In this document: positions 28,408 through 37,396 of the stretch, in pieces | Layout: each line of letters opens with the position of its first letter | Position numbering within the stretch: position 1 is the stretch's first letter | Source of the DNA: Echinicola marina | Lineage (GTDB): Bacteria > Bacteroidota > Bacteroidia > Cytophagales > Cyclobacteriaceae | Assembly: GCF_020463795.1 (NCBI RefSeq) | Contig: NZ_CP080025.1 | Coordinates: 4,585,501-4,649,500, forward strand | Direction: 5' to 3' | Length of the DNA: 64,000 nucleotides | The notes under the pieces: generated by a model | Databases searched by the model: none | Told to the model about the DNA's origin: nothing | What the model saw: the letters and a program-made list of their open reading frames with translations, nothing else | Translations under genes and position numbers: made by a program

Positions 28408-29298
28408 ATGGTAAAAGTTTCTGTAGTTGGTGCTGGCACAATGGGTAACGGTATAGCGCATGTTTTCGCCCAATTTGGACATAAAGTAGCCCTTATAGAC
28501 AGCAGTGAAAAAGCGCTTGAAATGGCCATGGGCACCATTGCCCAAAACCTAGATAGGCAAATTGCCAAAGAAAAAATTGACCCTCAGGAAAAGGAAGAAA
28601 TTCTTTCAAGAATCCGCACTTATTCTGATTTGGAATTAGGGATAAGTAAATCAGATTTAGTGGTGGAAGCGGCCACTGAAAATCTATCTGTAAAACTGGA
28701 GCTTTTTAAAAAACTGGACCAATATTGTCCTAAAGAAACCATCCTGGCTTCCAATACTTCTTCCATCTCCATTACCCAAATCGCCTCAGCTACAGCCAGG
28801 CCAAATAAGGTAATAGGAATGCATTTCATGAATCCTGTTCCGGTGATGCCATTGGTAGAGGTCATCAGGGGCTACAGCACTTCCCATGAAACCACCCACC
28901 AAATCATGTCCCTCTCTAAAAGCCTTGAAAAAACACCCGTCGAAGTCAATGATTATCCGGGCTTTGTATCCAATAGAATATTAATGCCCATGATCAATGA
29001 GGCCATTTATTCACTATATGAAGGCGTCGCAGGAGTACAGGAAATTGACACGGTTTTAAAAATGGGCATGGCTCATCCCATGGGACCTTTGCAGCTGGCT
29101 GATTTTATAGGTTTGGATGTGTGCCTCTCTATACTAAAGGTACTCTATGAAGGCTTGGGCAACCCCAAATATGCCCCTTGTCCATTACTGGTCAATATGG
29201 TCGCAGCTGGCCACAAGGGAGTAAAAAGCGGTGTGGGTTTTTATAAACATGAACTGGGCTCCAAGGAGATACAGGTTGCAGAACGCTTTCAAAACTAA
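28408..29298 (+). CDS. 3-hydroxyacyl-CoA dehydrogenase (hydroxybutyryl-CoA type)
   Basis: The enzyme interconverts 3-hydroxyacyl-CoA (probably 3-hydroxybutyryl-CoA) and 3-ketoacyl-CoA with NAD(P). The 296 residues are the short form without hydratase domain. Seen are the Rossmann motif VVGAGTMGNGIAHVFAQFG (residues 6-24), the catalytic His in GMHFMNPVPVMPLVEVI, and the C-terminal domain opening PGFVSNRILMPMINEA and MGPLQLADFIGLD. It precedes a deoxynucleoside kinase gene by 23 bases on the same strand. Confidence 0.93.
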   Translation: MVKVSVVGAGTMGNGIAHVFAQFGHKVALIDSSEKALEMAMGTIAQNLDRQIAKEKIDPQEKEEILSRIRTYSDLELGISKSDLVVEAATENLSVKLELFKKLDQYCPKETILASNTSSISITQIASATARPNKVIGMHFMNPVPVMPLVEVIRGYSTSHETTHQIMSLSKSLEKTPVEVNDYPGFVSNRILMPMINEAIYSLYEGVAGVQEIDTVLKMGMAHPMGPLQLADFIGLDVCLSILKVLYEGLGNPKYAPCPLLVNMVAAGHKGVKSGVGFYKHELGSKEIQVAERFQN

Positions 29299-29321
29299 CT
29301 CAATATAAAAAAGCCTACTTT

Positions 29322-29939
29322 ATGCATATTGCTGTCTCTGGAAATATAGGTAGTGGCAAATCCAGCCTGGCAAGTATGCTGGGCAAGCATTTCAACTGGC
29401 ATGTCAACCATGAAGACGTAGATGATAATCCCTATCTACTGGACTTCTACGAGGACATGCACAAATGGGCATTTCATCTTCAGGTTTATTTCCTCAATAG
29501 TCGATTTAATCAGATCAAAGAGATTCTAGCCAGCAAAAAGACCACCATACAGGACCGCACCATTTATGAAGATGCCTATATTTTTGCGGCCAACCTCAAT
29601 CAATCTGGTTACCTGAATAACCGAGATTACCATAACTACCTACAGCTCTTCCATTCAATGATGCACTATATCCAAGCTCCAGATTTATTGATTTACCTCA
29701 AAGCAGATATCCCCAAACTGGTCAGTCAAATACAGAAAAGAGGCCGATCCTATGAAGCAAATATCAGCATCAAATACCTCAAAAACCTCAACAACCATTA
29801 TGAAAACTGGATTAAAACCTATGACAAGGGGAAAATACTGATTATTGATGTCAATGATTTGGATTTTGTATCAAAAAAAGAAGATTTCAGTCAGGTGCTT
29901 AATTTGGTGGACCGCGAAATCAATGGTTTATTTGCCTAA
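29322..29939 (+). CDS. Deoxynucleoside kinase
   Basis: The 205-residue protein belongs to the dNK/dGK-dAK family that phosphorylates deoxynucleosides for salvage. The P-loop GNIGSGKSS (residues 7-15), an EDVDDNPYLLDFYED segment after the first strand, the DRTIYEDAYIFAANL motif (DR[ST]xxED) and the lid Arg-rich stretch KRGRSYE are all visible. It follows the hydroxyacyl-CoA dehydrogenase closely and converges with the next gene (six bases between stops). Substrate preference cannot be read from the sequence. Confidence 0.9.
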   Translation: MHIAVSGNIGSGKSSLASMLGKHFNWHVNHEDVDDNPYLLDFYEDMHKWAFHLQVYFLNSRFNQIKEILASKKTTIQDRTIYEDAYIFAANLNQSGYLNNRDYHNYLQLFHSMMHYIQAPDLLIYLKADIPKLVSQIQKRGRSYEANISIKYLKNLNNHYENWIKTYDKGKILIIDVNDLDFVSKKEDFSQVLNLVDREINGLFA

Positions 29940-29944
29940 ATTCA

Positions 29945-30589
29945 TCAAATCATTTTTCGCATGAACCAAGAATAAATCGCCTTGGAATACTCTTCTTTGG
30001 GATTGACCAATAGCTGGTCAAGTTTTTTGAGGCTTCCGCCCATCATGATATTTTCATACATGGGTAAGCGGATGATTTTATATCCATGCAGCCTGCTCAG
30101 CAAATCATACTGGGCGTCGTTATAAGCGTTCAATTTCCAACCTGCAGAACCATTTCCACTTAGATCGCCCGCCTCTTCAGAATACCCAAAACACTTTCCT
30201 GCGATTGGCGGACCATACCATATTCTTTCCTGCAAACCAGTCTTGAGACACTCCCTTTCAAATGTCCTGCAGAGGCGTTTATAAGCATCTACCCAAGCAA
30301 AGGTAAAAACATCATAAATATTTGATTTAAAAGAATTTAACCTATACCTATTAAAGTGAACTGCATCATCGTAAAGAAATAGAAAACGATCAATCTTAAA
30401 GTCAAATTTTAAATTCTCCAAACAGATAAAATCACCATTTCCCCCAATTCGCTCGTAGAGCTCTTGAAGCATGGATTGGGCCTTTTCATCCAGTAAATTT
30501 GGGTTGGTTTCCAATAAAAAGTGTTCTTCCAATTTGAGGTCCTGATCAAGCAGAACCTTAATAAGATTATTTACTTTAAGTTGATGCAA
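29945..30589 (-). CDS. Hypothetical soluble protein, 214 residues
   Basis: I do not recognise this protein. It is soluble, without signal peptide or membrane segment, and rich in aromatic residues (WYGPPIAGKCFGYSE, GWKLNAYNDAQYDLL, YSKAIYSWFMRKMI). The N-terminus suggests helices (MHQLKVNNLIKVLLDQDLKLE). Codon use looks like its neighbours. It is 24 bases downstream of the 53-residue membrane protein gene on the same strand, so the two may form one unit. Confidence 0.6.
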   Translation of the reverse strand: MHQLKVNNLIKVLLDQDLKLEEHFLLETNPNLLDEKAQSMLQELYERIGGNGDFICLENLKFDFKIDRFLFLYDDAVHFNRYRLNSFKSNIYDVFTFAWVDAYKRLCRTFERECLKTGLQERIWYGPPIAGKCFGYSEEAGDLSGNGSAGWKLNAYNDAQYDLLSRLHGYKIIRLPMYENIMMGGSLKKLDQLLVNPKEEYSKAIYSWFMRKMI

Positions 30590-30612
30590 AATACAATATC
30601 GTTTGGCTAGAA

Positions 30613-30774
30613 TTATTCATTCACAGTGCTGGAATTTGATTCTTTAATCCGTTCCTTTAAGTTCCCTTTTGAACCTGGAAAGGTCGTTTTTGAGGAAATA
30701 TCAATTCCTATCAAAACCATTAAAAGCAAAAAGATGATGCTTAGAATAAGAAATATTATTTTCTTTGTTTTCAT
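30613..30774 (-). CDS. 53-residue single-pass membrane protein
   Basis: On the minus strand, from ATG at 30774 to TAA at 30613, runs a 53-codon frame whose product starts MKTKK, has one strong hydrophobic helix (about residues 6-24, IFLILSIIFLLLMVLIGID-like), then SSKTTFPGSKGNLKERIKE and a polar end. The order basic N-tip, helix, polar tail is what a real small membrane protein looks like. The plus-strand frame over the same bases has no such features. It lies 24 bases ahead of the 214-residue gene. The function is unknown. Confidence 0.6.
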   Translation of the reverse strand: MKTKKIIFLILSIIFLLLMVLIGIDISSKTTFPGSKGNLKERIKESNSSTVNE

Positions 30775-30913
30775 ATTTGAATCTTTTCCTCAATTTTACA
30801 GAAAGGATGGTTCGGCAAAAGTAAGGCAATCTTTCCGCTTATGAAAACCTTATGGTAAAAGCCTTTTAATGTAAAAAGAACTTTATTTTACTTCAGTGAC
30901 CACACTTAATTCG

Positions 30914-31279
30914 ATGAATACACTGTTTACTCATACCACCATGTACAAGCTGATCAACAAGGATGTAATTTTTCAATTTTTAGGAGATAATCCTGAACTC
31001 ATCAAGCCCATGATGGAAATGGTGCTCAACAATAATATTTTAGATCTCAAAAACCTAGATCAATTTTATGATCAAAAGAACTATGAAGAGGTTAAACTGA
31101 AGTGTCATAAAGCTAAGTCCGCCATGGGCTATGTAGGTTCTTCTCAAACCAAAAAGCTGCTGCAATCCATTGAATTAGATGTAAGGGAAAATTTCCCTAA
31201 GCATAAAGCAGAGTTAAAAGAGCACATCGCCATTTTGGAAACGGAACTAAAAAAACTCCTCGGAGAATTAGATGATTAA
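30914..31279 (+). CDS. Hpt-domain phosphotransfer protein
   Basis: The 121-residue protein is a stand-alone histidine phosphotransfer domain, which relays phosphate between a hybrid histidine kinase and a response regulator. The phospho-acceptor is His65 in the motif CHKAKSAMGYVG, which has the family spacing HxxKxxxxxxG. Four-helix content and the closing HKAELKEHIAILETELKKLL fit the fold. The start may be 30914 or the ATG at 30941 (MYKLINKDVIF); the ATG at 30896 seems too early. No kinase or regulator lies nearby, so the partner is encoded elsewhere. Confidence 0.82.
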   Translation: MNTLFTHTTMYKLINKDVIFQFLGDNPELIKPMMEMVLNNNILDLKNLDQFYDQKNYEEVKLKCHKAKSAMGYVGSSQTKKLLQSIELDVRENFPKHKAELKEHIAILETELKKLLGELDD

Positions 31280-31356
31280 GTTTTCAATTTGCCATTCACC
31301 ACTTTTTATTTGTATTAAACAATTTGCCTGCTCATATTCGAACAAAATTTTCGAAT

Positions 31357-33720
31357 ATGAAAAAAGCCTACTTACTATTTCTTTTATTTAACCTCAGCTT
31401 TGGTTTTGCACAAGCACAAAACAGCCTCCTATCTGTTGAAAAAATCATGCAGGACCCCAAGTGGATGGGGACATTTCCATCCAATATTCAATGGGCTGAA
31501 AACAGTGCTGCGATTTATTTTAAATATAATCCAGAACAAAACCCCTCTGATTCACTTTATAAAATCCCTGTATCAGATTTAAACAATATCAGCAAAGTAA
31601 ATTGGAAAACTTCCAATAAGCTTATCCCTGCATATGGCCAATTCAATACAGACAAAAGTCAAAAGGTATATACTAGGGATGCCAAGCTATTTTTGTACAA
31701 TGCCAAAGAAGAACAAGAGATCAAACTTTTGGAGCTAAGCAGTAGAATCTCCAATCCAATTTTTTTGAAAGATGAAAATATTATCGCTTTTGAAATGGAG
31801 AATAATATCTTCACCTATGAACTGTCAGAAGGCAGCATCCAACAGCTGACCCATATTAAAAACGGTAATGAACCAACAAATAACAATAACGAACTGTCAA
31901 AAAAAGATGATTGGTTGATAAAAGAGAACACCGAACTACTTCAGGTCATCAAAGAAAGGGAAAGCAAAAAAGAGCTAAGCAAAGCCTATCATGAAGCAAC
32001 CAAAAATGATGAACCATATACTTTCTACTCAGGCAATGACCGAGTAACGAATCTTCAGATTTCCCCCAATGGAAAGTACGTTGTATTTAATCTGATCAGC
32101 CCCGCTGAAAAAAGAAAAAATACCTTTGTCCCTGATTTTACCGATGTGTCAGGATATACTACTGAGCTTAACACCAGGCCTAAAGTAGGTAACGAGCCGA
32201 CTGAAGCTAAAATGGTCATTTACAATATTGAAAAAGATACTGCTTATACTGTTAACACAGGTCACCTTCCAGGGATCACTGATTTACCGGACTATACCAG
32301 AGATTATCCTGAGCGAGAATGGAAGAAAGAAATTAGAGCCGTTATTCCGGCTAACCCTATATTTTCAGAAGAAAGTCAAGCCGTGATCAATATCAGATCT
32401 GCTGACAATAAAGATCGCTGGATTGCCCTGCTAGATCTTGATTCCGGGGAATTGAAATGTCTGGATAGACAAAGAGATGAAGCTTGGATTGCTGGTCCAG
32501 GCATTGGTTATAGCTTTGGAGGTGGCACATTTGGCTGGTTACCTGATAATACCCATATTTATTTTCAGTCTGAAGAAAGTGGCTACTCACACCTTTACCT
32601 TCTGAATACTCAAACAGGAAAAAAGAAAGCACTGACCAAGGGTCAATTCGAAGTATTTTCTCCAAAACTTTCCAATGACAAACAATATTGGTACCTCACC
32701 ACGTCTGAGGTTCATCCAGGGGAAAGGCATTTTTATAAAATGCCGGTAATGGGCGGAAAAATGACCCAATTAACCTCAATGACAGGTAACAACCAAGTCA
32801 GCCTCTCCCCTGACGAAAAGCATTTGGCCATATTATACAGCAATAGTAATCAACCTTGGGAACTATACTATAAAGCCAACAATCCAAAGGACAACGCCAT
32901 CAAACTGACCAATGGTCAATCCGAGCAATTCCAAAGCTATTCATGGAAAAGCCCTGAGTTGATACAGTTTGAGGCCAAGGATGGTGCCACTGTCCATGCA
33001 AGGCTATACAAACCAAAACAACAAAACAATAATAAAGCAGCCGTCATCTTTGTACATGGAGCTGGTTATCTTCAAAACGCCCACAAATGGTGGTCAAGCT
33101 ATTTCCGTGAATATATGTTTCATAACTTATTATCTGATTTAGGATACACCGTTTTGGACATAGATTATAGGGGTAGTGCTGGTTACGGCAGGGATTGGAG
33201 GACAGGAATATACAGACACATGGGCGGAAAAGACCTTTCAGATCAAGTAGATGGAGCTAAATACCTGATAGAAAATGAACATATAAACCCTGAAAAAATT
33301 GGTATCTATGGAGGAAGCTATGGTGGTTTTATCACACTTATGGCCTTATTCAATGAACCGGATATTTTCAAATCAGGTGCTGCCTTAAGGTCTGTAACTG
33401 ACTGGGCCCATTATAACCATGGCTATACCTCAAACATTCTCAATGAGCCATACAATGACCCCATTGCCTATAAAAGATCTTCCCCTATTTACTTTGCAGA
33501 GGGATTGAAAGGCCACTTACTCATGGCGCATGGTATGATCGATACCAATGTACATTTTCAGGATGTGGTCAGGTTATCCCAAAGACTCATAGAACTCAAA
33601 AAAGACAACTGGGAAATGGCCATTTTTCCTGTAGAAGACCATGGTTTCATAGAACCCAGCAGCTGGACAGATGAATACAAAAGAATCTTAAAACTATTTA
33701 ACGAAACCCTATTGGACTGA
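31357..33720 (+). CDS. Secreted S9 family peptidase (DPP IV / prolyl oligopeptidase type)
   Basis: This is a periplasmic or exported serine peptidase that trims small peptides. From 31357 the product has 787 residues: a signal peptide (MKKAYLLFLLFNLSFGFAQA, cut after AQA), an N-terminal beta-propeller (about 30-520), then the alpha/beta-hydrolase domain. The catalytic triad is visible: Ser654 in YGGSYGGF, Asp729 in MIDTNVH and His762 in EDHGF. An in-frame ATG at 31324 would bury the signal peptide and is rejected. A good terminator follows. Confidence 0.92.
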   Translation: MKKAYLLFLLFNLSFGFAQAQNSLLSVEKIMQDPKWMGTFPSNIQWAENSAAIYFKYNPEQNPSDSLYKIPVSDLNNISKVNWKTSNKLIPAYGQFNTDKSQKVYTRDAKLFLYNAKEEQEIKLLELSSRISNPIFLKDENIIAFEMENNIFTYELSEGSIQQLTHIKNGNEPTNNNNELSKKDDWLIKENTELLQVIKERESKKELSKAYHEATKNDEPYTFYSGNDRVTNLQISPNGKYVVFNLISPAEKRKNTFVPDFTDVSGYTTELNTRPKVGNEPTEAKMVIYNIEKDTAYTVNTGHLPGITDLPDYTRDYPEREWKKEIRAVIPANPIFSEESQAVINIRSADNKDRWIALLDLDSGELKCLDRQRDEAWIAGPGIGYSFGGGTFGWLPDNTHIYFQSEESGYSHLYLLNTQTGKKKALTKGQFEVFSPKLSNDKQYWYLTTSEVHPGERHFYKMPVMGGKMTQLTSMTGNNQVSLSPDEKHLAILYSNSNQPWELYYKANNPKDNAIKLTNGQSEQFQSYSWKSPELIQFEAKDGATVHARLYKPKQQNNNKAAVIFVHGAGYLQNAHKWWSSYFREYMFHNLLSDLGYTVLDIDYRGSAGYGRDWRTGIYRHMGGKDLSDQVDGAKYLIENEHINPEKIGIYGGSYGGFITLMALFNEPDIFKSGAALRSVTDWAHYNHGYTSNILNEPYNDPIAYKRSSPIYFAEGLKGHLLMAHGMIDTNVHFQDVVRLSQRLIELKKDNWEMAIFPVEDHGFIEPSSWTDEYKRILKLFNETLLD

Positions 33721-33744
33721 TACAAGTCATCTGATTATAAACAT

Positions 33745-33783
33745 AGCCCTTTGAATTTTCAATGAGTTCAGAGGGCTTTTTTG
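33745..33783 (+). terminator. Terminator of the S9 peptidase gene
   Basis: AGCCCTTTGAA (33745-33755) pairs with TTCAGAGGGCT (33767-33777) with one wobble and runs into TTTTTT. Confidence 0.8.
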
Positions 33784-33917
33784 TAGAATTAAATCAATAG
33801 ATACTTTGAAACAACCAAATATTCAATTAATTTATAACAAAAAAACAAATACAATTGTTACGTTAAATAGTAGTTTGCGCCCTGTCAATAACCATAAACA
33901 ACCTTAACCACCCAAAT

Positions 33918-34457
33918 ATGAAAATACTCAAAGGCATACTATTCGGCATATTAGGCATTATTGCCATCGCTTTAATCGCTGGTCTTTTTATTAAAAAAGA
34001 GTTTTCAGTAGAAAAATCTGTCACGATAGAACAACCTGTTGAGGAAGTTTTCAGCTATGTTAAAATGCTAAAAAACCAGAACAAGTTTTCTGTATGGATG
34101 CAAATGGACCCTAATATGAAGAAAACCTATATGGGCATGGATGGAACGGTTGGGGCTGTCACCGCATGGGACAGTCAAAATTCAGATGTTGGCAAGGGGG
34201 AACAGGAAATTATTGGCATTGAAGAGAACAAGCGAATCGATTATGAATTACGCTTTTATAAGCCCTTTGAGGCTACTGACAAGGCCTATATGCTTACCGA
34301 GAGAATTTCACCCAACAAAACCAAGGTCATCTGGGGCTTTAACAGTATTGCAGATTATCCCATGAATTTGGTCATGAAGTTAATGGGAATGGAAGAAATG
34401 CTGGGCAATCAACTTCAAGAAGGACTCAACACCTTAAAAGACCAAATGGAAGATTAA
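33918..34457 (+). CDS. SRPBCC family protein with N-terminal membrane anchor
   Basis: The 179-residue protein begins with one hydrophobic segment (ILFGILGIIAIALIAGLFI, about residues 6-24), followed by a polyketide-cyclase/START-like domain (VEKSVTIEQPVEEVFSYV, NKFSVWMQMDPNM, then TKVIWGFNSIADYPMNLVMKL). Such proteins are thought to bind hydrophobic ligands; this version would be tethered to the membrane. It stands alone between the S9 peptidase and a convergent OmpA gene and ends at a bidirectional terminator. Confidence 0.8.
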   Translation: MKILKGILFGILGIIAIALIAGLFIKKEFSVEKSVTIEQPVEEVFSYVKMLKNQNKFSVWMQMDPNMKKTYMGMDGTVGAVTAWDSQNSDVGKGEQEIIGIEENKRIDYELRFYKPFEATDKAYMLTERISPNKTKVIWGFNSIADYPMNLVMKLMGMEEMLGNQLQEGLNTLKDQMED

Positions 34458-34494
34458 AAAAAATGGGTCTGTTTTCCAGACCCATTTTTCTTTT
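34458..34494. terminator. Bidirectional terminator
   Basis: AAATGGGTCTG (34461-34471) pairs with CAGACCCATTT (34476-34486) and is flanked by A and T runs. It serves the SRPBCC gene on the plus strand and the OmpA/PD40 gene on the minus strand. Confidence 0.85.
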
Positions 34495-34508
34495 CTTGAA
34501 TTGATCTC

Positions 34509-36320
34509 TTAATCAATAATGACCATTTCCACCCTGCGGTTTTGTTCTCTTCCACTAGGGCTGTCATTATCGGCAATAGGCTTAGCACCACCATATCCCC
34601 TGAGCCTTATTCTCTCAAAATCCACGCCTTTATCTACCATGACATCACGAATAGTGGCCGCCCTGTCCATAGATAATTCCTTATTTAAACGAACATTTCC
34701 GACATTGTCCGTATGTCCTTCTAATCTTACCTTTAGGCCAGGGTTTTCATTGAGAAAATCTACTAATTGATCAATATACTTCAGGGAATTTTCATCTGCC
34801 AATTCGGAAGTTCCTTTTTGGAAAAGCACCTCCTCCAATACCAAACTCACTCCTTTCACTGCTGAAGTCAACCAAACAGTTTCTTCACCATCTTCCAAGA
34901 CTTGCAAGTCCAGGGAGGCTGGCAAATAATTCGGTGATGAAATGGTCAATTTGACGGTTCCTTTCCTTAATGCAAATTTATCCACTGCGGTCAAACTGTT
35001 TTCAACACCAAGTGGATTTCCATTTTCATCTTTGAAAACCACTTTATATGGAATGGTTTCCTTGGATTTTTTGTCCAATACCTTAAGCACATACTCCTCA
35101 TTTGAAATGATGGCAGCAGGAGTCTCCATCTTATCTTCCTGAGGTTCTGATGCCGCATACGCTATTGTTTTTTCTTGTTCAAGTGCTTTTTCTTGCTCTG
35201 TTTTTTCTGAAACCACTTCTTGCTGTACTGGAATAGCTATAGTTTCGGGTTTATGATCAACATCAGCTGGCGTATTGATCAATTCTTCCCGGATCATTAC
35301 TTCATTTGCCTTATTCTCCTCTGGCACTTGAGCTGCATTGTCAACAGCTGAAGAATTTCGTACAAAGTTGGCTGCCAAATAAGGTTTAGGATTAATTTCC
35401 TCTGGACTTAGCTCTTCTAGGACGATTTCCTCTTTTCTTTGCATTAATATATCACCATATCCCTCACTGTTTTGTGTTGTCGTCACAAAGGCTGTGTATG
35501 GACTATTGGGGTCAATAAAGTAGGAAAGTTCTACTCCCCTGCTGTTAATGTCATCTTTGAGTCTTTTGGGCTTCGTCCATTTTTCCCAAGAATCATCCAA
35601 CCTTTGGGCATAATAAATATCTCTGCCTTCCGTGGTACCATGACCATTTGTGGAAAAATAGATCACCTGTTTGTCATCGGAGATAAATGGGGTCATTTCC
35701 TGCTCAAAGGTATTCACATCTGCGCCAATATTTTTTGGAACGGACCAGCTGCCATTGGACTGCTTGAAGCTGACATAAATATCCTCATTCCCATAAGTCC
35801 CATAGGAATTCATGGACATCAGCAGAATGTCTCCCGACGGATGCAGTCTGGCGCTGAAACTTTTCCCATTATTCCTAAAGCTCCCAAAATCCAATTGCTT
35901 TTCATACTGCCAATCAGTTTCGCCTGTTCTCCTATATTGATGAATACCATGAGGTTTATTTTTTCCATCATGATATACCAATGCCCTTTCCCCATCTGGA
36001 AAACCTATCAAAAGGTCATAGCCCGCAGTACTCAGACTTCGTACAGCACGGGGAGCTTCCCACTGATTAAAGTCGTTTTTCTTGCTGTACCATACATCTC
36101 CAAAATCCTTGCTTCCGCCGGTATTTTCTGGATGAAAAGCAACACTCAAAAAAAGCTCTTCTTTAGAGGATATAACAGGCTGTTGCTCATCATAAGGGGT
36201 GTTAACCTGTTTCAAAGCATAAATCCCCTGTGCCATTGCGGGGGTAAAAGCACAAAAAGCAAGCACAGGAATAGTGCTTGCTTTAAGAATTGTTGATTTT
36301 AATTTTTCTGTAACTTTCAT
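34509..36320 (-). CDS. OmpA family protein with WD40-like (PD40) repeats
   Basis: This 603-residue outer-membrane-associated protein has a signal peptide (ending AMAQ at about residue 31), a propeller of PD40-like repeats (DVWYSKKNDFNQWEAP, EDIYVSFKQSNGSWSVP, RDIYYAQRLDDSWEKW), a Glu/Pro-rich linker (about 290-400), a short Ig-like part, and a C-terminal OmpA domain that binds peptidoglycan (LEGHTDNVGNVRLN, then SMDRAATIRDVMV and GREQNRRVEMVI). In Bacteroidota the layout is common and connects the envelope to the cell wall; the role of the propeller is unknown. It starts a base or two after the deoxyhypusine synthase-like gene ends. Confidence 0.88.
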   Translation of the reverse strand: MKVTEKLKSTILKASTIPVLAFCAFTPAMAQGIYALKQVNTPYDEQQPVISSKEELFLSVAFHPENTGGSKDFGDVWYSKKNDFNQWEAPRAVRSLSTAGYDLLIGFPDGERALVYHDGKNKPHGIHQYRRTGETDWQYEKQLDFGSFRNNGKSFSARLHPSGDILLMSMNSYGTYGNEDIYVSFKQSNGSWSVPKNIGADVNTFEQEMTPFISDDKQVIYFSTNGHGTTEGRDIYYAQRLDDSWEKWTKPKRLKDDINSRGVELSYFIDPNSPYTAFVTTTQNSEGYGDILMQRKEEIVLEELSPEEINPKPYLAANFVRNSSAVDNAAQVPEENKANEVMIREELINTPADVDHKPETIAIPVQQEVVSEKTEQEKALEQEKTIAYAASEPQEDKMETPAAIISNEEYVLKVLDKKSKETIPYKVVFKDENGNPLGVENSLTAVDKFALRKGTVKLTISSPNYLPASLDLQVLEDGEETVWLTSAVKGVSLVLEEVLFQKGTSELADENSLKYIDQLVDFLNENPGLKVRLEGHTDNVGNVRLNKELSMDRAATIRDVMVDKGVDFERIRLRGYGGAKPIADNDSPSGREQNRRVEMVIID

Positions 36321-36321
36321 G

Positions 36322-37293
36322 TCATTGATCTAATACAATCGCAAATACTAATGGAGCCACAATGGTCGCATCAGATTCTATGATGTATTTTGGTGTATCA
36401 ATGCCCAATTTTCCCCAAGTGATCTTTTCATTAGGCACTGCCCCAGAATAAGACCCATAAGAAGTAGTCGAGTCAGAAATCTGGCAGAAATACCCCCATA
36501 AAGGTACTCCATCTCTTTGCAGATCCTGATGCAACATCGGTACTACACAAATAGGGAAGTCACCGGCAATACCCCCACCAATCTGGAAGAATCCTACGGT
36601 ACTGTCTGCTTTTGCATTTTCTGTGTACCAGTCTGCCAAATACATCATGTACTGAATACCGCTTTTAACGGTATGGACATTTTTCACATCTTCAGTGATG
36701 CAATGCCCTGCGAACATGTTTCCCAATGTCGAATCTTCCCAACCCGGAACGATTATAGGAAGATTTTTCTTAGCCGCTTCCAAGAGCCAGCTATTTTTGG
36801 GATCAATCTGATAATACTGTTCCAGTTTGCCAGAAAGTAAAATCTTATAGAAAAATTCATGTGGGAAGTAGCTTTCACCGGCTCTGTCGGCTTTAACCCA
36901 TTCCTCAAGAATCACATCCTCGATCCTTCTCATGGCTTCCATTTCTGGAATACAGGTATCAGTTACCCTGTTCATATGTCTATCTAGCAAATCCTGTTCC
37001 TCTTCTGGCGAAAGCTGTCGATAATGTGGAACTCTTTCATAATAATCGTGTGCAACCAGGTTAAAAACATCCTCTTCCAAGTTAGCACCGGTACAGGTAA
37101 TGATCTGAACTTTGTCCTGGCGGATCATTTCGGCCAACGAAATCCCCAACTCAGCAGTGGACATCGCTCCTGCCAAAGTCACCATCATTTTACCATTATT
37201 GTCCAAATGGGCCTTATAGCCTTCAGCAGCATCGATCAATGCGGCTGCATTAAAATGCCGATAATTATGCTTAAGAAATTCTGTGATTTTCAT
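36322..37293 (-). CDS. Deoxyhypusine synthase-like protein
   Basis: The 323-residue protein belongs to the deoxyhypusine synthase (DHS) superfamily of NAD-dependent aminobutyl transferases that act on spermidine or putrescine. Visible are SGAMSTAELG-like AGAMSTAELGISLAEMI, CTGANLEEDVFNLVAH, the central PGWEDSTLGNMF and GGGIAGDFPI, and the closing TWGKLGIDTPKYIIESDA. The Lys of TWGK (Lys295) matches, from memory, the active-site lysine of the eukaryotic enzyme; the KHH that follows GGG in eukaryotes is here GDF. Bacteria lack eIF5A, so this copy probably makes a polyamine such as homospermidine or spermidine, but that is inference. Confidence 0.85.
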   Translation of the reverse strand: MKITEFLKHNYRHFNAAALIDAAEGYKAHLDNNGKMMVTLAGAMSTAELGISLAEMIRQDKVQIITCTGANLEEDVFNLVAHDYYERVPHYRQLSPEEEQDLLDRHMNRVTDTCIPEMEAMRRIEDVILEEWVKADRAGESYFPHEFFYKILLSGKLEQYYQIDPKNSWLLEAAKKNLPIIVPGWEDSTLGNMFAGHCITEDVKNVHTVKSGIQYMMYLADWYTENAKADSTVGFFQIGGGIAGDFPICVVPMLHQDLQRDGVPLWGYFCQISDSTTSYGSYSGAVPNEKITWGKLGIDTPKYIIESDATIVAPLVFAIVLDQ

Positions 37294-37341
37294 CTGCTAT
37301 AGCGTTTAAATAATTGCTAAAATTACTGATATATTTGACAC

Positions 37342-37370
37342 AAAAAAAGCCCGGCTCAAACCGGGCTTTC
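37342..37370 (-). terminator. Terminator of the Skp/OmpH-like gene
   Basis: AAAGCCCGG (37346-37354) pairs with CCGGGCTTT (37361-37369). On the minus strand the stem runs into a T tract, shortly after the stop codon of the Skp-like gene. Confidence 0.85.
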
Positions 37371-37396
37371 TCATTTTATCTTCTGACAGCGGTCTG

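Noticed and set aside
30626-30844. 72-codon plus-strand frame over the small membrane protein
   Set aside because: It has no signal or domain and overlaps the minus-strand 53-codon frame, which has a coherent membrane-protein layout.
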